DNA from: 13-1-40CM-64-14 sp036393975 | Lineage (GTDB): Bacteria; Sysuimicrobiota; Sysuimicrobiia; Sysuimicrobiales; Kaftiobacteriaceae | Assembly (NCBI GenBank): GCA_036393975.1 | Contig: DASWFZ010000273.1 | Span: forward strand, 1 to 5,004 | Direction: 5' to 3' | Length of the DNA stretch: 5,004 nt | Part shown: positions 1 through 5,004 of the stretch, one piece after another | How the letters are laid out: the number at the start of each line of letters is the position of its first letter | Position numbering within the stretch: position 1 is the first letter of the stretch | Made by a program: the position numbers and the translations under genes | The notes under the pieces: generated by a model | Seen by the model: the letters and a program-made list of their open reading frames with translations, nothing else | What the model was told of the DNA's origin: nothing | Databases searched by the model: none

Positions 1-565
1 TGTCGCGGCCCTTAGTCAACAGCGTCACGGCACCGTGGCGGTTGTGTTTTTCGTAGTGGTAGAAAGCCGCAGCAACCTGGACGACCCCATGGTAGAAGTC
101 TTTGTCGGGACCCGACGTCGCCCTCCACAGACCTTCCAGCAACTCGTGGCACTCAAAGAACAAGCCAGCATTAAAGAGCGCAATCCCGCGCTGAAGATCG
201 CTGCTCGCGCGAGGGCGTCCACTCGTCGTCAGGAAACGTAGAGCCTCGATTAGCCGTGAGGTCTGCTGCCGAAAGTATCTGAGGTAGGGACCATACTGCG
301 GTTTGAGCGTAAAGGTCGCGTCGCGCCGGGTCAGCACCCCTCGGTCCACGAGGTACGCTGCGCCCTGGGGTCCGACGCGCCAGCCTAGCGGGTCTGCAAT
401 CTGTGATGCGCGGGTGTGCAAAGCTTTCCACGGAACTCCGAGACGGTCATCCGAAGCGGTCGCACCATAGGCGGCAGCAACCGCTGCCCACGTGGCGCGA
501 TCTGGGTGGGCCACGGCTTCCAAGGCAAGGTCAGCGAGCACATGCTTGAGATCGACGTACGACAT
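1..565 (-). CDS. DUF309 domain-containing protein, 3' end cut by the window edge
   Basis: The frame from ATG at 565-563 stays open for 188 codons to the window edge, with no stop, so the C-terminus is missing. Residues 131-147 read FNAGLFFECHELLEGLW, the conserved DUF309 core (F-N-x-G-x-[FY]-[FY]-E-x-H-E-x-[LV]-E-x-x-W). A second conserved block, GVVQVAAAFYH, follows at 160-170. DUF309 is a small helical domain found in bacteria and archaea; its biochemical role is not established. Residues 1 to about 120 lie before the core and I do not recognise them. They look soluble, with no signal peptide or membrane segment, and include an aromatic, basic stretch around 91-101. As I recall the family, the core usually sits close to the N-terminus, so this is a longer form. 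The start lies 16 bases after the stop of the YyaL-type gene, which suggests co-transcription. The only Shine-Dalgarno-like sequence is a weak GAAGAA. The family call is confident; the function is unknown. Confidence 0.85.
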   Translation of the reverse strand, partial: MSYVDLKHVLADLALEAVAHPDRATWAAVAAAYGATASDDRLGVPWKALHTRASQIADPLGWRVGPQGAAYLVDRGVLTRRDATFTLKPQYGPYLRYFRQQTSRLIEALRFLTTSGRPRASSDLQRGIALFNAGLFFECHELLEGLWRATSGPDKDFYHGVVQVAAAFYHYEKHNRHGAVTLLTKGRD

Positions 566-581
566 GCGAGATTCTTCGTAG

Positions 582-2660
582 TTAGGTGAGGCCGAACGTC
601 GCGACCGTCTCCGCGAGGACCGCGGGGTCGGTCGTGGGCGCGGCGCAGGCCATGCCCGCGCAGACATAGGCGGTGGGCTGAGCCGAGTGGGCGATCATCG
701 CGCGGACGACTTCCGGGACGGGGATGGTGGTCTCTCCATCTGAGTGCACCGAGACAATCTTGTCCGGCCGGAACGCCCGCAGCGCCGCTTCACGCAGCGC
801 TCCGGTTTGTGGATGACTCTCCGCTCCGACGATCGTGACATGCGCGGGCTCGTGCAGCAGATCATCGAGTGCGGTGAGCACGGTGGAAGCGAATACACCC
901 TGGAGCGCGAGCGGCGGTGCCTGAGCCTGCAAGAGGCGTTCGGCGATACTCCGGTAACTACTTACTCCGAGGATCCGAGACAAGCGCAGCAGGACAAGGG
1001 CGGCCACTCCGTTTGGAGAGGGGGTCGGCGAATCCTGGACCGGTTTGTAGGGTGTGTCGACTCCCGGTGCCGCCGGACCTCGCGGGATATCCAGCAGGCC
1101 GGTGTCATCCCAGTAGTCGCGCAACACGACGTCCGTGATCTCCCGAGCCACCTGCACGTAGCGATTGGTGCCCGTGACTTCATAAGCCGACAGGAGCGCG
1201 CTAGCGATCTGGACCTGATCGTCCAGCAGCCGCAACTCGCCTGTTGCTCCTGGGCCCAGGACGTGCGCCACCCCTCGATCGGAGCGGTAGCCTTCCTGTA
1301 TAAACCGTTCGAGCGCTCGCACCGCGACGTCCCGATACTCAGGCGTTCCCAGCACTTCGTAAGCCTGCAAGAATGCCGTAATCGCCATGCCGTTCCAGTT
1401 GGCATAGCAGGCCTCGTCGACAAAAGGCGCTGTCCGCCGCTCGCGCGCCGCGAGGAGTTTGCCGCGCCCGCTCCCGATCAGCGTGCGGACATCGGCGACA
1501 TCTTTGTGGAGCACAGCGGCAATGACGTCGGGGTCGCGATCGATAAACAGGACGTGGCGCGAGGGATCGGTGTGCATCTCGCCGTTTCCGCGAAGGTGGT
1601 AGTGCTCGGCGAGGACCGCGAACTCCTCATCGAGGAGTGCCGACTTCGCCTCATCAATCGTCCACGTAAAGTAACTGCCATCGTCGGTCGGGTGGACGTC
1701 GGCATCTTGGCTCCCCCAAAATCCGCCGCGTCGATGGTCCATCAGCACCTCCGTCAGGAACGCGGCCGTGTCCATTGCGACCTCTCGCAGCTCGGCGAGC
1801 CCGGTGGCCTGATAGGCGAGGACATAATTGGAGAGCAATCCCGCGTTGTCGTAGAGCATCTTCTCAAAGTGGGGAACTCCCCAGTGCGCGTCGGTGGCAT
1901 AGCGGTGGAAGCCCCCGCCGAGCTGGTCATGGACGCCACCGCGGGCCATCTTTTGGAGGGTGCGGGTCACCATCTGCTGCACCGCCTCCTCGCGCGTGCG
2001 CGCAAAATGGCGCACCAGCAGGTCTACAGTCGAGGGGTGCGGGAACTTCGGTGCGCCGCCGAACCCACCGTGAGTCGGGTCGAAGGCTCGGCGGATGCTG
2101 TCAATGCCTGCAGCCAGCAGCGTTGGATCCACCGCACCCACGCGGGTCGGAGTCCCTCCGAGAGAGGCGAGCTGGCGTTGCAACTGTCCCGCCACATCAT
2201 CGACTTCGGCACGGTTGTCGCGGTAATGCTGCACCACGCTGAGCAGCACGCGTCTAAACGACGGCCGCCCGTAGGCATCGACTGGGGGAAAGTAGGTGCC
2301 TCCGAAAAAGACCTTGCCCTCGGGGGTCAAAAAGGCCGTCAGCGGCCACCCGCCCTGGCCCGTCAGAGCGCCGACCGCGTGCTGGTAGCGGGCGTCGAGA
2401 TCCGGCCGCTCGTCTCGGTCGACTTTGATCGCGACGAAATGTGCATTGATGATCTTCGCCACATCGGGATCGTCGTAGCTTTCGTGGTCGAGGACGTGGC
2501 ACCAGTGGCACCAGACCGCCCCCACGTCGAGTAGGACGGGTTTGTCCTCCTGCTTCGCACGCGCGAAGGCTTCCGCTGACCACGGCAGCCATTGGACGGG
2601 TTGGTGCGCTGCAGAACGCAGATACGCGGACGTTTCACGAGCGAGGCGGTTCTCGGTCAT
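582..2660 (-). CDS. YyaL/SPATA20-type thioredoxin domain-containing protein (DUF255, COG1331)
   Basis: This is a 692-residue protein, a normal full length for the family of Bacillus YyaL and human SPATA20 (SSP411). Residue numbers are from ATG 2660. The N-terminal domain has a thioredoxin-like fold with CHWC at 51-54, followed by VDRDERPD (80-87) and a GGWPL...FFGGTYFPP block (103-126). The larger C-terminal part resembles (alpha/alpha)6 barrels of the glycosidase/epimerase kind, with GGFGGAPKFP (198-207), GGGFHRY (248-254), HFEKMLYDNA (264-273) and NWNG (421-424). Near the end, Cys667 and Cys672 precede P-T-T-D, matching the usual terminal C-x4-C motif. A redox or sugar-processing role is proposed for the family but not proven. 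The frame extends upstream to GTG at 2684. I prefer ATG 2660 because family members begin close to the NRLARETSAYL stretch and GGGG lies 5 bases upstream. There is no signal peptide, so it is probably cytoplasmic. It stops 16 bases before the DUF309 gene. Confidence 0.95.
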   Translation of the reverse strand: MTENRLARETSAYLRSAAHQPVQWLPWSAEAFARAKQEDKPVLLDVGAVWCHWCHVLDHESYDDPDVAKIINAHFVAIKVDRDERPDLDARYQHAVGALTGQGGWPLTAFLTPEGKVFFGGTYFPPVDAYGRPSFRRVLLSVVQHYRDNRAEVDDVAGQLQRQLASLGGTPTRVGAVDPTLLAAGIDSIRRAFDPTHGGFGGAPKFPHPSTVDLLVRHFARTREEAVQQMVTRTLQKMARGGVHDQLGGGFHRYATDAHWGVPHFEKMLYDNAGLLSNYVLAYQATGLAELREVAMDTAAFLTEVLMDHRRGGFWGSQDADVHPTDDGSYFTWTIDEAKSALLDEEFAVLAEHYHLRGNGEMHTDPSRHVLFIDRDPDVIAAVLHKDVADVRTLIGSGRGKLLAARERRTAPFVDEACYANWNGMAITAFLQAYEVLGTPEYRDVAVRALERFIQEGYRSDRGVAHVLGPGATGELRLLDDQVQIASALLSAYEVTGTNRYVQVAREITDVVLRDYWDDTGLLDIPRGPAAPGVDTPYKPVQDSPTPSPNGVAALVLLRLSRILGVSSYRSIAERLLQAQAPPLALQGVFASTVLTALDDLLHEPAHVTIVGAESHPQTGALREAALRAFRPDKIVSVHSDGETTIPVPEVVRAMIAHSAQPTAYVCAGMACAAPTTDPAVLAETVATFGLT

Positions 2661-2665
2661 TGCGA

Positions 2666-2669
2666 CCCC
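2666..2669 (-). promoter_or_regulatory. Weak ribosome binding site supporting the ATG start of the YyaL-type gene
   Basis: On the minus strand GGGG lies 5 bases before ATG 2660-2658. The alternative GTG at 2684-2682, eight codons upstream, has no purine-rich sequence at a useful distance. The site is short, and the choice of start rests at least as much on family alignment. Confidence 0.4.
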
Positions 2670-2718
2670 ATGCCCGACCGCCACGGTGCACGTTCAGCCT
2701 GTCGAGCGGTTCAGTCTA

Positions 2719-2727
2719 AGTATATCA
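2719..2727 (-). promoter_or_regulatory. Possible extended -10 promoter for the YyaL-type and DUF309 genes
   Basis: The minus strand reads TGATATACT, matching the extended -10 pattern TGnTATAAT at all positions but one. Its TGA is the stop codon of the DUF1844 gene. No good -35 hexamer is present at 16-18 bases (the 17-base position reads ACAAGG), so activity would rely on the extended -10. A transcript starting about 7 bases downstream would have a leader of roughly 50 bases before ATG 2660. In GC-rich DNA this AT-rich patch stands out, but a chance match cannot be excluded. Confidence 0.35.
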
Positions 2728-3057
2728 GCCCGCCGATTGGGCCTTGTTTGTCTGCTCGACGAAGTTCAGCCGGAGGTTCGCGAGCAGCGTCTCTAGTTCG
2801 CGGCGTTCAGCGGCATCCACGCGGGGTCTGAGATGATCGATCAACGCCCCGGTCGCGTCAATCACCAGGCGGGCGTCATCCAACTTGCGTTCTGTTTTCT
2901 TTGTCGCCTGATCGGGGAGCAGACCCATCGCCTGCCAGGCGCTGGAGGCGAGCAAGGACACGCACCAGCGCAGCAGGTCGACGGCCTGTAGCGGCACACG
3001 CTCCGCATCGTCCCCCGACTCAGCGGCACCCGGTGTCTTCGACTGTGTCTCCTCCAT
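2725..3057 (-). CDS. DUF1844 family protein
   Basis: This is a 110-residue protein. The first 20 residues are polar and acidic and look disordered. Residues 22-49 form a mostly hydrophobic helical region (LQAVDLLRWCVSLLASSAWQ, then MGLLPD), and 57-102 form a charged helical region with LDDARLVID and LETLLANLRLNFVE. This order (an LxxWxxSLxxxAxxxLG-like helix, a P-D turn, a K-x-L-x-x-A-x-x-x-I-D helix, and a final L-L-x-x-L-R-x-x-[FY]-V) is that of DUF1844, a family of small proteins about 85-130 residues long with no established function. The hydrophobic helix may pack in a dimer rather than cross a membrane. The frame is open upstream to GTG 3066, but AGGAGG at 3071-3066 leaves only 1 base before that codon and 8 before ATG 3057, so ATG 3057 is chosen; GTG 3060 is a less likely alternative. 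It follows the DppC-type gene by 56 bases with no clear terminator between them. Confidence 0.85.
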   Translation of the reverse strand: MEETQSKTPGAAESGDDAERVPLQAVDLLRWCVSLLASSAWQAMGLLPDQATKKTERKLDDARLVIDATGALIDHLRPRVDAAERRELETLLANLRLNFVEQTNKAQSAG

Positions 3058-3063
3058 CACGCA

Positions 3064-3071
3064 CACCTCCT
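3064..3071 (-). promoter_or_regulatory. Strong Shine-Dalgarno for the DUF1844 gene
   Basis: The minus strand reads AGGAGGTG, a full anti-16S match, with 8 bases between AGGAGG and ATG 3057. It is by far the best ribosome binding site in the window. It decides the start of this gene and suggests the small protein is translated independently and well, unlike the coupled permeases upstream. Confidence 0.8.
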
Positions 3072-3113
3072 GCCAATTGAGTGTACCGCACAGACCTGCT
3101 GAGTCGTACCTCT

Positions 3114-4016
3114 CTACCGCAGGCGGGGGTCAAGGGCTTCTCGCAGTCCGTCTCCTAAGAGGTTGAGAGCCAGCACGGTGAGGAAGATCGCCAGGCCCGG
3201 GAAAATCGCCGTCCATGGTGCCGTGCTCAGGTACGGCTGGGCCAGGTTGAGCATCGATCCCCAGGCAGGCGTCGGGGGTTGGGTCCCCAGCCCGAGAAAG
3301 GACAAGGTCGCTTCGGCGGTGATGGCTCCGGCCATGTCCAGAGATGCCTGGACGAGCAAGGGAGAGAGACTGTTCGGCAAGAGGTGGCTCCAAAGGATGC
3401 GGCCGTCTCCGGCACCCATCGCGCGCGCGGCCTCCACATAGGGTTGCTCCCGTTCGCCTAATGCCTGCGCGCGCGCCAGACGAATGAATCGAGGGGTGAA
3501 GACCAATCCGATCGCGATCATGGCCTTCTCCACCCCGGCGCCTAGGATGGCCACGAGCGCCAGCGCCAGGACGAGGAAGGGGAACGAGAGCAGGGCATCC
3601 GTCAGCCGCATGACCACGTCGTCCACGCGTCCTCCGTAAAACCCGGAGAGCAAGCCCACGGGTAGCCCGATCACGACGGCGATACTGACCGAGATAACCC
3701 CGGCCAGCAGCGCGATGCGTGCGCCGAAGATCACTCGGCTGAATTCATCCCGCCCGAGATCATCGGTGCCCATCGGATGGGCGAAGCTCGGTGGAGCCAG
3801 CACTGATCCAAAGTCGGGCTTGATGGGGCTGGCGTGCACGAGCCAGGGTGCCAAAATCGCGGCCGCCGTGATCGTCAACACCACCCACAGGCCGATCAAT
3901 GCCAGCCGGTTGCGCGCGTACCGGCGGAGGAAATAGCCGACCCCATACCGGCGTACGATATTCTCTCCGCCGCCCGTAATGTTCATCGCCGACGTCGCCC
4001 GGGTGCGCGCGCTCAT
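3114..4016 (-). CDS. ABC transporter permease, DppC/OppC type (peptide/nickel family)
   Basis: This 300-residue inner-membrane protein would be one half of the channel of an ABC importer of the peptide/nickel/opine class, pairing with the DppB-type protein encoded just upstream. An OppC_N-like segment (RRYARNRLALIGLW, 31-44) leads into the first membrane helix (about 38-60). The signature PMGTDDLGRDEFSRVIFGAR follows at 81-100. Further hydrophobic helices lie near 100-125, 140-160, 163-178, 220-242 and 268-288. The cytoplasmic EAA loop that docks on the ATPase is at 194-215 (EAARAMGAGDGRILWSHLLP). FLGLG (240-244) and a C-terminal GDGLREALDPRLR (288-300) are typical of the subfamily. ATG 4016 overlaps the TGA of the upstream gene (ATGA), implying translational coupling; no strong Shine-Dalgarno is present. 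An in-frame ATG at 3986 is possible but less likely. Substrate cannot be told from the sequence: peptides, glutathione, nickel or sugars all fit. Confidence 0.95.
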   Translation of the reverse strand: MSARTRATSAMNITGGGENIVRRYGVGYFLRRYARNRLALIGLWVVLTITAAAILAPWLVHASPIKPDFGSVLAPPSFAHPMGTDDLGRDEFSRVIFGARIALLAGVISVSIAVVIGLPVGLLSGFYGGRVDDVVMRLTDALLSFPFLVLALALVAILGAGVEKAMIAIGLVFTPRFIRLARAQALGEREQPYVEAARAMGAGDGRILWSHLLPNSLSPLLVQASLDMAGAITAEATLSFLGLGTQPPTPAWGSMLNLAQPYLSTAPWTAIFPGLAIFLTVLALNLLGDGLREALDPRLR

Positions 4017-4969
4017 TCGGTCCGAGCCCCCAGCCGGATGCGTGGGTCGAGAACTGCATAGGTAAGGTCTACGGTCAGATTCGTCGCCACGACAGCGAGG
4101 GCGGCGAACAGCACCACGCCCTGGACCATCGGGAAGTCGCGGGTGAGGATCGAATCCACCGTCAATCGGCCCAGCCCCGGGACGGAAAAGATGGTCTCCG
4201 TGATGACGGCGCCGCCCAGTAAGCCCGACAGCTGCAGTCCCATGATCGTGATGACCGGGATCATCGCGTTCTTCAGGGCATGGCGGGTGACGACGACGGT
4301 GTCGGTTAACCCCTTCGCCCGCGCCGTGCGGATGAAGTCACTGCCTAAAACTTCCAGCATGCTGGACCGCAACAACCGCATCACGAGCGCAGCCAGCGCG
4401 GTGCCGAGCACAATGGCGGGCATGACCATCAACCGAACGTTGCGGGTGAGATCGATCCAGGGCTCGACGTAGCCTGATGGCGGCAGAAGGTGTCTGTTGA
4501 CCGCCAGCAGGTAGATCAGCATGATGCCCAGCCAGAAATTGGGAATGGAGACCCCGGCCAGGGCCACGGCCGTTGCGGCGTAATCCACAGGGGTGCGCTG
4601 TTTGTACGCGGCCACCACGCCGGCGGGAATGGCGATCGCCCAGGCCACAACGAGTGAGACGACCGCGAGTTCAACAGTGACGGGCAACTTCAAGAGCAAC
4701 GTGTCCAGCACGGGACGGCCGTCGCGTACCGAGCGGCCGAGATCCCCCTGCAGGAGATGGGTCAGCCAGATAAAGTATCGGATGACCAGCGGACGATCCA
4801 GCCCCAGGTCCTTGCGCAATGCCTCCAGCGCCTGTTTGCTCACCTCCTCCCCCAGCATGATGCGCGCCGGATCGCCGGGGATGAGCGCGATCAGCGAAAA
4901 GACGATGAGGCTCACAAAGAACAGCACTGGGAGCGTGAGGAGGAGGCGGCGAACGAGGTACCGGCTCAC
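4013..4969 (-). CDS. ABC transporter permease, DppB/OppB type (peptide/nickel family)
   Basis: This 318-residue inner-membrane protein is the partner of the DppC-type permease encoded next. It opens with the classic RYLVRRLLL...IPGDPA pattern (3-35), the first membrane helix being about 9-31. A periplasmic stretch contains LGLDRPLVIRYFIWL (55-69) and GDLGRS (75-80). Other membrane helices lie near 98-121, 132-157, 180-200, 236-260 and 282-305. The EAA loop for the ATPase spans about 212-236 (FIRTARAKGLTD, then HALKNAMIP), and FSVPGLGRL (261-269) and LDPRIR (307-312) are subfamily hallmarks. The start is GTG at 4969-4967; no in-frame ATG, GTG or TTG lies upstream of it in the window, and the N-terminus aligns with family starts. 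There is no Shine-Dalgarno before it. The GTG overlaps a TGA in another frame, which would fit coupling to an upstream gene. The gene ends in the ATGA overlap with its partner. Substrate is unknown. Confidence 0.95.
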   Translation of the reverse strand: MSRYLVRRLLLTLPVLFFVSLIVFSLIALIPGDPARIMLGEEVSKQALEALRKDLGLDRPLVIRYFIWLTHLLQGDLGRSVRDGRPVLDTLLLKLPVTVELAVVSLVVAWAIAIPAGVVAAYKQRTPVDYAATAVALAGVSIPNFWLGIMLIYLLAVNRHLLPPSGYVEPWIDLTRNVRLMVMPAIVLGTALAALVMRLLRSSMLEVLGSDFIRTARAKGLTDTVVVTRHALKNAMIPVITIMGLQLSGLLGGAVITETIFSVPGLGRLTVDSILTRDFPMVQGVVLFAALAVVATNLTVDLTYAVLDPRIRLGARTE

Positions 4970-5004
4970 GGCAACAGTGGTGCTGCGGGGGAGGACATCC
5001 CGTC
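4966..5004 (-). CDS. Possible C-terminal end of an upstream gene, cut by the window edge
   Basis: A minus-strand frame is open from the edge for 12 codons (DGMSSPAAPLLP) and ends at TGA 4968-4966, overlapping the GTG start of the DppB-type gene by 4 bases (GTGA). In this transporter class the gene before the first permease is often the substrate-binding protein, so this could be its tail, but the peptide has no recognisable motif. With 35 bases before the GTG, the other two frames are open too. The support is the coupled-overlap geometry and the missing Shine-Dalgarno of the next gene. Confidence 0.25.
   Translation of the reverse strand, partial: DGMSSPAAPLLP

Noticed and set aside
25..431. 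Short open frames on both strands (25-222 minus, 35-241 plus, 171-431 minus).
   Set aside because: All are covered by the uninterrupted DUF309 frame, which carries clear conserved motifs; these frames give Arg/Pro/Ser-rich peptides with no motif.
744..2534. A 596-codon open frame on the plus strand.
   Set aside because: It lies wholly antisense to the YyaL-type gene and is codon-aligned with it, so its stops would appear only where the gene uses TTA, CTA (Leu) or TCA (Ser), codons scarce in a GC-rich gene. Its translation is Arg/His-rich with no recognisable domain, while the opposite strand carries many family motifs.
2692..2714. GTTCAG at 2692 and 2709 flanking CCTGTCGAGCG, resembling the CTGAGCCTGTCGAA-type dispersed repeats.
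   Set aside because: The match to that repeat is imperfect, no inverted partner is seen, and GTTCAG also occurs by chance at 2764 and 2805. I cannot support a repeat without genome-wide copies.
2728..2743. GCCC...GGGC hairpin at the end of the DUF1844 gene as a terminator.
   Set aside because: The stem is 4 base pairs, lies inside the coding sequence, and no T-run follows on the minus strand.
3072..3113. A terminator or promoter between the DppC-type and DUF1844 genes.
   Set aside because: The best stem (GAC/GTC) is only about 3 base pairs with no T-run. A TACACT -10-like hexamer has no acceptable -35 and no extended TG.
4143..4472. Plus-strand open frame of 109 codons.
   Set aside because: It is antisense to the DppB-type permease and codes for a low-complexity Ser/Thr/Arg-rich peptide with no family signature.

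Overview
The window is a compact, GC-rich bacterial chromosomal segment in which every gene I can support lies on the minus strand, so transcription runs from position 5004 towards 1. Gaps are short (about 16 to 65 bases) and two junctions overlap by 4 bases. GC-rich third positions, GTG starts and one near-perfect Shine-Dalgarno point to a high-GC bacterium, plausibly a poorly cultured environmental lineage. I cannot name a phylum from the sequence alone.

Layout in the direction of transcription: (a) 5004-4966, possibly the last 12 codons of an upstream gene whose stop overlaps the next start; (b) 4969-4013, a DppB/OppB-type ABC permease; (c) 4016-3114, its DppC/OppC-type partner, joined by an ATGA overlap; (d) 3057-2725, a 110-residue DUF1844-family protein with a strong ribosome binding site; (e) 2660-582, a YyaL/SPATA20-type protein with an N-terminal thioredoxin-like domain (CHWC motif) and an (alpha/alpha)6-barrel-like C-terminal part; (f) 565-1, a DUF309 protein cut by the window edge, with an unrecognised N-terminal region of about 120 residues ahead of the DUF309 motif.

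The two permeases would form the membrane channel of an importer for peptides or a similar small solute. The ATPases and the substrate-binding protein are not in the window, and no ATPase gene follows the second permease. The next three genes (DUF1844, YyaL-type, DUF309) are widely conserved families of poorly known function with no evident link to transport. A possible extended -10 promoter sits across the DUF1844 stop codon and could give the last two genes their own transcript.

I found no RNA genes, CRISPR arrays, mobile elements, convincing repeats or convincing terminators. No gap without a gene exceeds 300 bases. I do not see a clearly new system. The most useful points are the edge-truncated DUF309 gene with its extra N-terminal region and the cluster of three conserved, poorly characterised families.
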